A stretch of DNA of 64,000 bases from Gamsiella multidivaricata (GCF_025024155.1 NW_026251741.1:62001-126000), one strand, 5' to 3'; positions 34,302 through 45,989 are shown, numbered from the stretch's first letter. The notes: generated by a model from the letters alone, not told the origin. Translations and numbers: made by a program.

Positions 34302-35579
34302 CTAAGCGATCTTGACAACGATCTTGCCCCTCGCTCTTCTCGACTGACTCTTTTCAAAGGCAGCAAGCACAGAAGGAAGCGTGAATTTGTAGACAGAATC
34401 AATGATCGGATCCACGTTTGCATCCTCATCCAAGACTTTGACCACCTTGGCGAGTACGTTGCCATCTGGAAATACATTGAACAAGTGATATCCTGGACCC
34501 CACTGCAACAGCGAAATCAATTTGTGGCTGGCAATGCCTGCGCCTGTGTAAATTAGATGGAGGGGTGTGTCCATGGCATTAACGTCAGCGGCGATGCGGA
34601 CCAGGTTACCACTGCGCTTTAGGATCGTGCTTCTCTTTGTCCAGATCTATACATCAAGTTAATGTAGTATATGCAGAGAGCAATAAGAAACCCTTGCTAT
34701 CGATCTTCAGGAGAGAAACAATGAAAAAAGGCATGGAATGCTCTGTCTCTTACCTCTGGAGAACCGACGGTGTCAAAGACGATATCAAAATCCTGGTTTG
34801 TATACTTTTCAGTGACATCTGTCGTCTTGTAGTCGACGACTTCATCTGCGCCAATGTCCTTGACCAACTGCACATTTGCAGTGGAACAGACACCGACGAC
34901 ATAGGCGCCCAAAGCCTTGGCTAGCTGTACACCAACGGTGCCTATGAAATGATACGATATGGTAATGAAGGAACCATGGAAACGGATTAAGCTTATAATA
35001 AGCGTACAGCCGTGAATCAGGCGTGGCGTGCTTTGATGATGGGATGATGAATATTACAAACTGCTTACCAGTGCCTCCACTTGCGCCAATGACTAAGACC
35101 TTGTGTCCCTGCTTGATCCCTCCTTTGCCCACAAGCGCTTCCCAGACTGTGGTTGCTACCAAGGGCCAAGCAGCAGCCTGCTCAAACGACCACCGCTGGG
35201 GCTTCTTTGTCACCAGGGCCTCCTCGACAACCGTGTATTCTGTCAACCCACCAGATTGGTTGAATTTGAGCATCGCCATGACTTCGTCGCCGATTTGGAC
35301 CTTTTTGCCGGCCTTGGGTCCAATGGCTACAACTGTGCCTGAAATATCTAGACAGGGGATTTTCACCCTGGGCATGAGCAGATGTGGGATGCCTCCTCTC
35401 ATCAGCTTCCAGTCCACGGGGTTGAGGGCCGAGGCATGAACTTTGACCAGGATGTTGGCGCCAGTGACAGCGGGTAGAGGAGCGGACTCGTTGAGGGAGA
35501 GGACCTCGAATGGCTTTCCAGCGGTGATCCATTGGATTGCCTTTATGGTTTTGGGGAGTGATGGTTCACTGGTAGCCAT
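34302..35579 (-). CDS. Zinc-independent medium-chain dehydrogenase/reductase (quinone oxidoreductase-like)
   Basis: Three exons: 35579-35069, 34941-34754, 34646-34302; 347 aa. An N-terminal GroES-like fold contains KVHASALNPVDWKLMRG. The nucleotide fold has VLVIGASGGTGTVGVQLAK, which is restored across the first splice junction, and the VFDTVGSPE segment. The NADP(H)-type quinone reductase/RTN4IP1-like branch lacks the zinc ligands of classical alcohol dehydrogenases, and I see none here. Likely reaction: NAD(P)H-dependent reduction of a quinone or an alpha,beta-unsaturated carbonyl; the substrate is unknown. It is divergent from CTF8. Confidence 0.9.
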
Positions 35580-36130
35580 TGTGTATGTAGTATCTTCTTT
35601 TCAGAAGCTGGGGTGTGTGAAATTTGAAGGGTGGTTCAGGCAAAGAGAAGCTATCGATATTTTGAATGAGTAGAGGATTTTCGGTATTCTTTTTTAGTGG
35701 AGAAATAAGTGATCGAACGATTCGTGTGTTCGGCACGTGGTTTGAGTCGTATCCGTACACACTAAACCTGTGTGCAACCCGCGTGGGAACGACTGAGTGC
35801 GGCAACCCATGCGGAAGCGCGTCTCAACGGTACATATCCGTTCAACGATTTACATGCACCGAGAAACCAAGACGCGATCGAAACTAGGCAACGAATGCTG
35901 CGCACGGTGCCCTCGACTCCAGATCGAGCGGCGCCAATACGCGCACCTCAAAAATCGGATCGCGTTTTCTTGCTAGTAAGTCTACCGCCAAAGCCAAAAT
36001 TGGTTGTAATGAAAATGGTCACAGATAACAAACACAAATACACTTCCAACAGAAAAGACGCGTTTGGTTCATTCAACCTGCTGGAAGACTTCCTCTGCCT
36101 CTGATCACTCACCTCGACTCTGCATAGAAT
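35580..36130. promoter_or_regulatory. Divergent spacer between MDR and CTF8 genes
   Basis: About 550 bp between the two divergent ATGs. It should hold both promoters; no clear TATA element is present. Open frames here lack motifs. Confidence 0.35.
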
Positions 36131-36889
36131 ATGGTCGTCATCTCCATACCAACAACCATCTCGAAAGAGCCTGAGACTACAGCCTTCGGGACATGCATCG
36201 ACACCAAGGAGACATTACTGCTCGAATTTCAGGGCGCAGTGGAGATGGACGGAGCCTCCTGGGCAGGCAATCCTCTAGGACAGCTCTCTATTCTCGAAGG
36301 AGTAAGAACATCCCAATGCTTTGCGTTCTATCAACTCGGGAGCGGTCAACTTCAATAGTTGCTACTCGAGGATATAAAGATTTGGAGCTCTAATCTGCTG
36401 ACTATTATTTTACGACTGTTGCAGGGCGTCAAGGCTCAAGTCGTTATCGGCAACCATCGACTCGAGGGCAAAGTCATGAAGCTGGACAAACCCCTGCTTC
36501 TGATTCAAAAGCAACAAAAGCCAAAAGACGCCATAGATCATGAAACCGCTCCAGCAGGACTTGCAAGCAAAGACAATGGCAAGGAACCATACCGCGAGCC
36601 AGACAACGATTTTCGGGATCGTCGGTCCCCGTTTTCATCGATGCCACCGTCTTCTCCGCCTGGACATGACGACGACGATGACACAATGACATCGACGACA
36701 TTGGGCAATGTTACTGGAACGGATACAGGAATAGCTCAGTCAGGCCCAATGACTCCTCCAGGCAGTGAGGATGTGATTCAGTACAACACAGTCGCCATCA
36801 TCCGACAAAAGGTTCTCTTCAATATTATGCCGGTACCAATTATCCACACGGAGCGTCGTGGACTGACTGTCATTAAGCGAGGCGTATAG
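36131..36889 (+). CDS. CTF8: Ctf8-like subunit of the Ctf18-RFC clamp loader
   Basis: Two exons, 36131-36301 and 36425-36889; 211 aa. Ctf8 joins Dcc1 and Ctf18 in an alternative replication factor C that loads PCNA and supports sister-chromatid cohesion. Family features: LLLEFQGAVE, NPLGQLSILEG joined to GVKAQVVIGNHRLEGKVMKL, KPLLLIQK, and the C-terminal VAIIRQKVLFNIMPVPII. An acidic, Pro/Ser-rich insert of about 75 residues separates the two conserved parts, making the protein longer than human CTF8 (121 aa). The start ATG directly follows a purine-rich leader. Confidence 0.88.
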
Positions 36890-37712
36890 ACCCATGGCTC
36901 GTGTTGTTGAGGAGCAAAACTACGTCGCAACTCTATAACAGAACACTTTGTAATCGTTAATTTTACGCCTTGTACCCTAGGCGCGTATACTATTGTACCA
37001 TAAACCCTTCAATTCGATCTCCTTTCCTTTCTATCACCGTCCAGAGTAAGCAATGCACAATGCACATTGCACTATTCACCGCCAGCGAAAATTCAATTGT
37101 AATTCTCAAACTACTTCAACAGCCCTTTACCTCAAAATCTCAAGCATAATCCATGCATCTGTACCGTCAACAAACTGTTGCTACATTTCTTCCCTTTCTA
37201 CCTTGCATCTTATGTATTTTATCCTTGATGAGAACGCGCTATTTCTGCGGGCAGAAGACCCCTATTATGACACATATGACGCAGAGCTATGCCCTATTTA
37301 TACACGTCTTGCGATACACATTTCTGATGGCCCAACGTGTTTTGCTACCTTTTTTTTGAAAGGTGAACGCGCACTGTATTATTTAATGCAAACAAATAAA
37401 TGCTACACCCCATATACGACTTGGGCAAGCGAGTGCGTATCCTGTGTATACAATCAAGGAATTGATCGGTACGCTATTAAGATTAAATAGATACATTCTT
37501 CTGCTATTAACTGACTTCACGCACCAAATCCTTAACCAGACTGCCTATCATTCAATCTGAGCGCTTTATTACGCTGCGCTTCATCCTTTGTAAGGTCGAA
37601 GAACACTGGGAGAGCGCAAAGGCTCAGCAAACTGACTAATATCACGTGAGAACTTACTCATTTGAGTCTACAGAAGCAGTCCATGGAGACCAGCCGATCT
37701 CTAGGAAAGTTT
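36890..37712. other. Intergenic region, no gene seen
   Basis: About 820 bp between CTF8 and the leucine biosynthesis gene. It is A/T-rich, with overlapping short open frames in several phases but no motif or splice pattern to support a gene. Confidence 0.4.
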
Positions 37713-37720
37713 TATATAAG
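37713..37720 (+). promoter_or_regulatory. TATA box of the 2-isopropylmalate synthase gene
   Basis: TATATAAG, 124 bp before the ATG at 37837, followed by a pyrimidine-rich leader. I found no obvious Leu3-type CCGGN4CCGG site nearby. Confidence 0.6.
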
Positions 37721-37836
37721 GCCTCTTTTTGCTTCAGCTTTTCCTTTATTCCTCAATATCCACTTGTCTCAACTGCAACTCTCCACTGCTATCCCTCTCT
37801 TCCTCCACAGATACCAATTGTATTATCCATAAAACC

Positions 37837-40019
37837 ATGACTCTCACTAACAAGGCAAACAAGGAGAAGCTGATCATCTTTGATACAACTCTCAGAGACG
37901 GAGAGCAGGTAATCTTCATCACTCCAGCCTTCTCTCGCTTCGCCGACGCTTCCCTATTTAAGAAAGAAATGTCCGACAGCCCATCCGTTTCTCCGACAAG
38001 CGCCTCCTCCACTTGATGAATACGATCAAAGCCTTTGCGACTTTGCTCCAGTGAGATCTAACGGCCTTTCTTTTATCCGTTGTCCTTGCTCTCGCTCTTG
38101 TTGCCACTACGATCCAGTCTCCAGGAGTGACCCTCACAGTCAATGAAAAAATCGAGATTGCGAAGCAGCTCTCTCGCCTCGGAGTCGATGTCCTTGAAGC
38201 CGGTTTCCCTGTTGCATCCCAGGGCGACTTTGATGCAGTCCAGCGGATCGCAAACGAGGTTGGCCATCTTATGGTCGGCCGAGAGGCTATTGGCAAGCCC
38301 ATCGTAAGTGATATTTTGCATGTGAACTATGGCATAGAACGAGATAAGATTTTTATGGCCCGCGATGATTGGACGATTTGGAGACCGGGACAAAAAAACC
38401 CGCGCGGGCTGACGCAGACACAAATGAGTAATAATCACCAACAGCTTATCCTCGGTTCAAAAGATGCTGCAACATCGACAACGGTGCCTACACAACAGCC
38501 AAAAAAAATAGAGGGATGATGCTCCATGTAGGATACACGATCCCGTTCCATATTGCACGAAAACTAACCCGCCTCACTGTCTCTTCTTGTCAAACAGACA
38601 ATCGCAGGTCTCGCCCGCGCTGTTCCCGCAGATATCCAACGTTGCTACGATGCAATCGTAACCGCGCCCCAGAAGCGCATTCATATTTTCCTTGCCACCT
38701 CCGACATTCACCTGGAACACAAATTGAAGATCTCGCGCGAAGAGTGCGTCACCCGTGCAGTCGCTTCAGTATCGTTCGCTAAATCCCTGATCGACGACGT
38801 TGAGTTCTCACCCGAGGATGCAGGAAGAAGCGATCAGGACTTTTTGTGCAAAGTCCTCGGAGCTGTCATCGAGGCCGGCGCTACCACTTTGAACATCCCC
38901 GACACGGTCGGATACAACATGCCTGAGGAGTATGGTGCCATGATCAAGTATTTGATTGCCAACACCAAGGGATCGGACAAGGTCGTCTGGTCTGCGCACT
39001 GTCATAACGATCTTGGACTTGCCACTGCCAATACCCTCTCAGGAATCAACAATGGAATCCGTCAAGTCGAGGTGACGATCAACGGCATCGGAGAGCGTGC
39101 AGGAAACACTGCCATGGAAGAGATCGTCATGGCTGTTCACACCCACCCCGACTTCTTCCCAGTATATCACACCATCAACACCCCTCTGTTCTTCAGGATT
39201 TCGCAGCTCGTATCGTCCTTGTCTGGAATGGTAGTACAGTCCAACAAGGCCATCGTAGGCGCCAATGCCTTCCTGCACGAGTCTGGAATTCACCAGGACG
39301 GTGTCCTTAAGAACAAGACGACGTACGAGATTATCAGCCCAGAGACCGTTGGCGCCAATACCATCAACCTCGTTCTCGGCAAGCACTCTGGGCGCGCTGC
39401 CTTCCGCTCTCGCCTTCAGGACCTTGGATTTGGCGAGTTGACCGAGGGGGAGTTCCAGACTGCCTTTAACAGCTTCAAGACTTTGGCCGACAACAAGAAG
39501 CGCGTTACGGAGCAGGATCTGATTGCGTTGTTGTCTGACCAGGTCTCATCCTCTGCAGGAGACAAGGCTACATGGGTGATTAAGTCTCTCCAGGTCGTCT
39601 CCGGCACGTCCTTTGCTACTGCGACGGTTCAGCTTCAGAATACGATAACGGAGGAGGTCCACATCGATGCTGCCATTGGCAAGTCTGGACCCATCGAGGC
39701 CGTCTTCTCGGCGATTCAGCGTTTGGTTGGCAAGAATATTCGTCTGCTCAAGTTTGATATTGCGGCCGTGGGTGAGGGTATGGATGCCTTGGGTCAGGTC
39801 TCGGTCAAGGTTGCGGAGAAGACCTCAGTATCGGGCTCTGCTAGCGGTGAAGAGTCCCCTGTGCAGGAGACTGCTGATGTGAACAAGATCACCTACCATG
39901 GCCATGGTGCTGACTCTGACATCATCCAGGCTGCCGCTAAGGCATACCTGAACGCCCTCAACCGCCTCGTTGCCACTGAGAATGAGCGGATTCAGGAAGA
40001 GCGCAAGGTGAATGTTTAA
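37837..40019 (+). CDS. 2-isopropylmalate synthase, LeuA (type I, bacterial-like) form
   Basis: First committed enzyme of leucine synthesis: acetyl-CoA plus 2-oxoisovalerate to 2-isopropylmalate. Three exons: 37837-37908, 38118-38303, 38598-40019; 559 aa. Motifs: [12 protein letters not shown] (rebuilt across intron 1), [29 protein letters not shown] (metal-binding His pair), [26 protein letters not shown] and [10 protein letters not shown] LeuA-type dimer/allosteric domain occupies about residues 400-535. The protein starts [20 protein letters not shown] with no organelle presequence. It resembles the bacterial/plant LeuA type, about 520-560 aa, rather than the Leu4/Leu9 type of ascomycetes. 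Introns show it is a true eukaryotic gene. Cytosolic location is inferred. Confidence 0.93.
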
Positions 40020-41492
40020 GTCCCCGATCGAGCTAGTGTCTGTGTAATAGCGATCATGCTCAACGTGCATGCCATCCAAACTACAACATTTACCTAATAA
40101 ATCTCACTTGTAAAAAAAGAAGAGCTCGCTCTCTATATGTGCATAACATTGGGCGTACCTGAATGCACATGCCAAGTTGCCTAGACTCCATATGTAGTAC
40201 GATGCGTATTGATTCTACTTGACGCGTCTTTTGCTCAGTATTCAAACGATAGTGCAAGACGTGTTGGTATAATAATGTTTCGTGCAAAAAAAAAAAAAAA
40301 ATCACGGAGAGTCGAATAGAAATTGCAGAGAGCTGAATAACCCCATTATCCTCCCATTTCAGGGGCTGTATCTGGCTCCCCCACTTACCGCTTACTATGG
40401 GCGCTGGAAGGGTTTTCTTTACTGAAAATTACCACAAAGGACTGAAAAAAACATCCCAGACGGCCAGGCAACAATTGGACGCTGCTAAAAATATGCAAAA
40501 AAAAAAGGGATGTCAACGAAGGTGACGTTCAAAAACTCTCCCCCAACTCCGAGTTCGTTTCAAGTGCTCTCATGCAAAAAAAGGCCCCAAAGGAGCCATT
40601 CGTGTCCAAGAAACGATGGACTTGAATGTACACTATGACATCCTAAAAGAAAAAAAAGTGAAAAGAGATTATGTATCTGCCCCAGGCTAACCTACAAAAG
40701 GACCGGGGAACTCGAATGTCCCTCCACCTGGGAGCAACTCCTTCCAATCCCTTCAGTTCATTCTCCCTTTATCACCGTGCCTGCACTCGTGCTATTAAGT
40801 TATTGACAAAAGATGAAAGAAATGACATATGTATCAAGGGGAAGGGGGGTAGAGAGAGTGGAAAAAGGAACTACTGTACATTTTGCAACGGTCTTTTTGC
40901 ATGAACGCGACGCGTCCCTGGCTCTTTCTCATCTTAATGGACCAAAAAAAAAAAAAAAAAAAAAAAAAAAGGGAGGCTCCATTACCTCTTGAATTCTCAT
41001 TCTCGTTCCTGTTCTTGCTCGCTTGCTCGCTCGCGGGCTTACGTATTTTACTCGTCCCCCGTAGTATGTTCCTGCTTGCAAAGTAAACCCTTCTGTTAGT
41101 CAAGCTCTCTTCATCCCTTGGGGGACCAATGAATCACTAAGTGGAGCATCAAAAAGCTCAGCGTGATCACAATGGGCTTTCGCGACATGGGGGAGACATG
41201 GGGAGGCTTCCCCCTGATTTAGACATCAACTTGCATCTATTGCCAAACGCATACATTATTGTATGCATAATTACTGCGCTCTTTTTTTGTTGTTGTTACT
41301 GTTGTTGCTTTTGGTGGAGAAATAGTTACTTGAGGATAAGGATAGTGAAAGAACGAACGGAGGGACGAATCAGAGGGAGATAAGTGCGGGAACGAGAGGA
41401 ATTGGGAATCAGAGAGAGAAGTAAAGGCGGGAGAGAAAAAAAAAATAAGCAAATTATGCGGCGTTCAGGCCACCCAGCATGTCTCAAACTAA
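40020..41492. other. Intergenic region with homopolymer runs, no gene seen
   Basis: About 1.5 kb. Contains A-runs at about 40285 (A14) and 40943-40970 (A28) and a GTTGTTGTTACTGTTGTTG microsatellite near 41288. No open frame with coding character was found. The long A-run lacks any recognisable element or target duplication around it. Confidence 0.45.
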
Positions 41493-41500
41493 TATAAATA
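41493..41500 (+). promoter_or_regulatory. TATA box of the small secreted peptide gene
   Basis: TATAAATA 119 bp before the ATG at 41612, followed by a CT-rich start region and an A-rich leader. Confidence 0.6.
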
Positions 41501-41611
41501 CTCTTTTTCCTTTCCCACTCATCATCTACACACAGTTACAGCCATCTCTACAAAAAAAAAAAGCCATCTCTGACCCCATACCAAAATCACGCATACACAC
41601 ACCTGGAAACC

Positions 41612-41779
41612 ATGTATTCCCCAAAGTTCTCACTCCTCGCCCTGGTCTCGACAATCGCCATCATCCTCTTGGTCTCAAGCTACGACATGGTCCAAGCTGT
41701 CCCCGTCCCTGCTCCTGTCCCTGAGCCGGTTTCGTGCTACGACCCCAGTTACGCCTGCAACAACAACCTTGGGGGCTAA
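41612..41779 (+). CDS. Small secreted peptide (55 aa), function unknown
   Basis: Short single-exon gene supported by promoter layout rather than homology. The 55-aa product has a clear signal peptide at residues 1-29 (MYSPKFSLLALVSTIAIILL, then VSSYDMVQA). The predicted mature part is only 26 residues: VPVPAPVPEPVSCYDPSYAC followed by NNNLGG. It is Pro/Val-rich with two cysteines that could form one disulfide. The ATG is in good context (AACCATG), TATAAATA lies 119 bp upstream, and the stop is followed by ordinary 3' sequence. It could be a cell-wall peptide, a signalling peptide or an effector; nothing in the sequence decides this. It is not long enough to rule out chance by length alone. 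Confidence 0.6.
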   Translation: MYSPKFSLLALVSTIAIILLVSSYDMVQAVPVPAPVPEPVSCYDPSYACNNNLGG

Positions 41780-42193
41780 GCCAGTCATGGAAGAACCAAC
41801 CCTCCTTTTGCTAGGCATTCATCTATCAATTGATGTCGTCAGTTTCGTGGTATTGAGGGACTTTGATCAACAAGACTTGGGACCTTTGCGCCTGGTGGAT
41901 AAGGCCGCTTGGTATGAAATAACTCCTTCTTGGTGTCCTTGGCCCACACATCCTCCCTTATGTATAATAGTTTGGTCGTGAAATAAAATATTTGAATCGG
42001 TTCCATCACATAAAAAAACTTTTTTTTTCTGGGTCAGAACGAGCTGCAGTATCCTATGGGACCTACGATACTACTGGAAACACACACGTCTGTGCATCTT
42101 GAACAGAAAAAAGAAAGAGACATTCACGAGAACCTTTTCTTCATTTCCTTTACTCTTTCGCAAAACTTAATCGAGTAGAGTGAGTGAACTTCG
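41780..42193. other. 3' region of the small peptide gene, no further gene seen
   Basis: About 410 bp. It includes AAATAAAATATT at about 41981 suitable for 3' processing. No supported coding sequence. Confidence 0.35.
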
Positions 42194-43240
42194 CTATCCC
42201 TTTGGCCGTCTTATCTGGAAAGAGATACGGCCAGTACAGTTATTCTTGTTGAGGCCGGGTGGGAGATGCTCTGGGCGAGACAGACGAACGCCTTGTTTTG
42301 TCGTACACAGCTCGGGCATTTCGATGACATGAGATACCCATCCAAACAAACGACGGTGTACCCGAGGCTGTTTGCCTATGTAGTCCAATGGCATGCGGAA
42401 ACATGGTATCGATATTGATGCTGGAGTGGAAACAAGCAAATCGCAATTAATATGTTTATAGCAACATACCTTGTGGAAGAAATACCTCTGGAAGCCCTCG
42501 TGTTGTGATGCCAGGCTGGTATGGGTGTTGAATTTTCCTGGCCCGTATATAAACATCGCCGGTCTCGTTGGCCGAGTATGCATCCCGCCTTGTGGGTCCA
42601 CGGTTCGCAATGTCCCATACAGGGCATGGTCCTTCTCAGCCCGGTTCACTCCCACAACTTTTTTCTTTCTTTTTTTTTTGCATCGAGTGGAATTCGTAGA
42701 AATCGCAAAGTGGGTGTAGGACATAGCTGAACTGTCGGAGGCCGTGCCGATGTTCTTTCATGCTTACGAACGGCGACAACAGTAGCGAAGCCTCCAGTTC
42801 CGATATGCTAGGCGTCTCGCATGTGTGCCCTCCTTCCTTTGTCCGTCTACGATAAGGGCCCATGATCCCCAGCTCAATCCTGCATCGTCTTTGATTGTGA
42901 CAGTGACCCATTCGCGTTTTTTTTTATTTTTATTTGGCCTCCAGCGCGGCTCTGAATGATTAAATGGGATCGTAGGAGGTGGAGCGTCTGATAGGCAAGT
43001 TCGTGATTCAGTTCGATTTCCGGGAGGGTTCAATGCATAAAACGATGCCCGAAATCACTTCACTGGGGTCCACCCCCAACAACCACAACATTCTGGAGGG
43101 CTTGATAGAAAGCCTTTGCGGGAGACCCTTTGTTAGGAAGCCGCGACGTAATCGCCAGGATCCGCGCCTTAATTTTGGACGACTGCCAACATCTCCGTAT
43201 GTCAAATGCCATTAGGTGGAGCTAGACTCTGTCTATTCTC
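42194..43240 (-). other. Coding-like minus-strand segments, gene unresolved
   Basis: Several pieces look coding but I cannot join them with confidence. One frame gives FDIRRCWQSSKIKARILAIT then NKGSPAKAFYQALQNVVVVG (about 43235-43075), followed by a GTGAAG donor. A second has HIGTGGFATVVAVRKHER (about 42825-42770), which recalls a nucleotide-binding loop. A third gives PVWDIANRGPTRRDAYSANE ... GLPEVFLPQ (about 42640-42470), splicing to a last exon ending at the TAG at 42194 (CFRMPLDYIGKQPRV). No family recognised. It may be one poorly resolved gene or a decayed one. Confidence 0.4.
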
Positions 43241-43345
43241 ATCATATTGCTGATGGCATAGTGCTCCTTAACGCTGTCATCACTTGGGAAGTCAAGGGGA
43301 CACGAGGGGCTCCGTGCCTTTGGCAGCTGCTTGCTTCCTAGCTTT

Positions 43346-43860
43346 TTAATTTGCAAAGACCCTCTTCATGTACCCATCGAGTGCGGCTTGGCCGTACGTT
43401 TTTGGATGGTCTTTCAGCAATTGGTTCATGGTCGTTGTTTTTCTTACCATATGAAGCCTTGTCCTTGAGAGGGTCCGCCTTGATCTCGACCTTGTCTCCG
43501 ATAGATAGGAGTCGGAGAAGCTCCCCCATACTTCTCCGATGCAAGTTTGTGGGCTGTCTCGGAGGAGCAGATATTGAGATTCCATGATATGCCGCGTAGG
43601 GTGCGTCTTTGAATTTGGATTTGAATTGCTCCAAAAAAGTGAAGGGATAGCAGCTTTAGAGCACAAGATGAAAGAGTCGATACTGGACAGAAAACAGGAC
43701 GCAACTCCGACGGCATACGGAGAAAGAGCCTCCACCAAGTTTTAGATGTGTCCCTTCTTAAATGATGCCTTGTCTCCCTTGTCTTCCTGTTTGTCGCCGT
43801 CGGAGCTCTCGTCATCCTCAAGTGGAGGTATATCATCCGGGAATAAACGAGCACGTTTCA
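43346..43860 (-). other. Coding-like minus-strand segments, gene unresolved
   Basis: Contains RARLFPDDIPPLEDDESSDG ... SFKKGHI ending at about 43740, which has no ATG or acceptor in frame just upstream (a TAA lies four codons before). It also contains SMGELLRLLSIGDKVEIKAD and QLLKDHPKTYGQAALDGYMK ... RVFAN ending at 43346. The last two are in different frames, separated by a GTAAGA donor-like site with only about 36 nt to an acceptor. Either a very short intron or a frameshift is needed. Family not recognised; possibly gene remnants. Confidence 0.35.
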
Positions 43861-43959
43861 GTTAATAGAAACAAGAAATAAACGCAAGTTCACTGTAGAA
43901 AAGCAAATCGACGCGGGATATATTTTTTTTTTGTTCCGGACAGTGAATGTGTTATCTTG

Positions 43960-44800
43960 TTCACGATGAACTTGGGCGGTCTCTGGAGATGCTTGCCGAA
44001 CCGCGGTCCGGACCTCCACCGCCAGCTCCGCCTGGATGATGCTCAGGGGTATATCTTGACAGCTCTTTGTCGGTTGCGCAATCTGAGAGAACGCCCAGGA
44101 AATCGTCATAAATCGAGCGCGCAATTGTTTTCGCCTGAATGTGCCGCCGGGTCTTTAGACGGTCTTCCACGGGGTGCTTTTTCGATGTGCCTTGCGCAGA
44201 ATGAGATCAAATGGGTCTGCGTTCTTGTCCTCCTTGTCCTGAATTTCCGGAGTGCTCGCTTGGTTGACATCAGTGTCCATATTGTGTTCTGGCGCCGGGC
44301 GCACTTGTTCTGGGTTGCTGTTGAAGTGTACGACTGCGGTTGAGGTCGTGCACTATGTGGCCTGGCCGTAGTTCTGTGACTAGAGATGAGACAAGCTCGA
44401 GGGACGGAGCAACAGAACATGTGTCAGCATTTGGTTGTTATACTGCGCAAGCTGATACGAAAATCATTGGCATATTTAATTACCTGCTCTGTTATTCCAG
44501 GTCGGTCTGGTGTCAATCGTCCGTTAGGACCAATGAACAGTGCAGGATGTTGCACGCCGGCAGCCTGTACTCCGCTCGCATAACTAGGGCAAGCCTTTAC
44601 TTGCTTGGATGGAGCCTCGGAGAGACCCAGGGCGAGCTTCTTGACGCCGCTTTTCCTGCCAGTACTGGTATCTGCAGCAGAGGGCGCGTCCTGCGCCGCT
44701 GAGGCTGTGGAGACTGCGGGGGGGGGGCTGTGGACGCTGCTAGAAAGGTCACCGTTGCTGTCAGGATGGAAGCTGCTGCCTCAGTTCTCACTTCCTTGGC
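43960..44800 (-). other. Possible decayed minus-strand gene
   Basis: A continuous frame from about 44800 to 44509 reads SSFHPDSNGDLSSSVHSPPP ... HPALFIGPNGRLTPDRPGIT and ends at a GTAATT donor. A following exon (about 44348-44155) reads PEIQDKEDKNADPFDLILRK ... and stops, while the adjacent frame continues with coding character (KTRRHIQAKTIARSIYDDFL, then GVLSDCATDKELSRYTPEHH) to a stop near 43960. The change of frame without an intron suggests a frameshift, hence a pseudogene. No family recognised. A C10 run near 44719-44728 might also be a sequencing error spot. Confidence 0.35.
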
Positions 44801-45282
44801 GACGCTGTTACACGTCGCTTTGAAGGTCCTTGTTTGCAAGAGCCCGAAGTATAGAGTTTGGACATCGACATGAACTTTTTTGCATTGCAGATAATAAACT
44901 AGCGTTCCTTTGGTGTCATTTATACGTAACTTTGGGTAGCCTAGTGACTCCCATCTGGTACTAGTGAGGATCAAATCTGGTGCACGTATCTATTTGCAGA
45001 AGTATTCAAGACTCATGTTAAGAGTATGCGAGGAAAGAAGAGTGGGGTCGAGGACTTGCGGAATGATGGTTTTTTTCAGTCCTCTAAAATCCATATCCAA
45101 AATGTTTGCGCTAAATGAGTGGCCAAAAACGGAAGAAGGGATAATGCAGGCAGGCTCGTCTGTGAAAATAAATAATCACCCTTCCCCCAGACGGTGCGAT
45201 GTCTTTTGTCAGATCTTGGTTCTAGGTCCAAGTTTTCGCTTGCTCACTTGGCAATGACCTTACGCAGTGCCAAAAAGATGAA

Positions 45283-45353
45283 TGCGTGGTCCGGGAATCG
45301 AACCCGGGTCTACCGCGTGGCAGGCGGTAATTATACCACTAAACCAACCACGC
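45283..45353 (-). tRNA. tRNA-Gly (anticodon GCC)
   Basis: 71-nt cloverleaf without intron: acceptor GCGTGGT paired with ACCACGC plus A, anticodon loop CTGCCAC between ACCGC and GCGGT reading GCC (Gly), and T arm CCGGG-TTCGATT-CCCGG with a perfect B box. A cluster of retroposons starts 90 bp upstream of it. Confidence 0.97.
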
Positions 45354-45461
45354 TTTTCAGATGGGAATCACGCAGTATTAGAATTATCATATATCCAATT
45401 TAGAAATCGTGCTTTCGTTCTATAAATGCAATATTCTTTATTTGCACGTTCTATAATTGCA

Positions 45462-45950
45462 TCTGGAAACCACGCTGCAAGGCCACCATTGCTCGAGAGC
45501 GAGAATGGGGGATCACAGCCAAGATGAAACGAACTCCATACAAGGGACCGAGAGGGGACAGGAGTGATGGGTATGGATACATTAGCGACGGTGACCAATG
45601 TCCGTGTGGTGCATTACTCGCTGACCATGTAAACGGGAGCTGCCCTGGCCCCATGCTTGACCCAGACGCAGCGGATCGGACGCTGCTGGATTGCCTGCAA
45701 GGGAGGAGGCGGTTGACAACTATGGAGGGGATGGGGAAGATACCCTTCTTGTAACAAGGTGTTTTCAGCTTTTAACACACTGATGAGGTGTGGCAATTGT
45801 TGCGCAGGCCCTAGGGGCAGGCCCGGGGAATGTGACCTGTCTTTTGGCGACTGTGGATCGGTTCCGCTTTGGTGGTGAGGACAGCGATAGTAGATCTTTG
45901 CTAGTTAGTCTGATAGATTCGCAGAGTCAATTGACTCGAGAGACAAGTTG

Positions 45951-45989
<39 letters not shown>
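45462..45989 (+). mobile_element. 5'-truncated LINE, element A
   Basis: 528 bp between 18-bp target duplications, ending in A35 (45955-45989). It contains the end of a LINE polyprotein frame (about 45524-45754): DQCPCGALLADHVNGSCPGP followed by DAADRTLLDCLQGRRRLTTM and MGKIPFL, a Cys/His-containing tail that I associate with non-LTR polyproteins of Mortierella-type fungi. The last 150 bp are homologous to the fragment at 5511-5633. Too short to encode a working transposition enzyme. Confidence 0.85.

Noticed and set aside
40943..40970. A28 run as a possible LINE tail
   Set aside because: Neither a target duplication nor LINE-like sequence was found next to it, so it is treated as a plain homopolymer.
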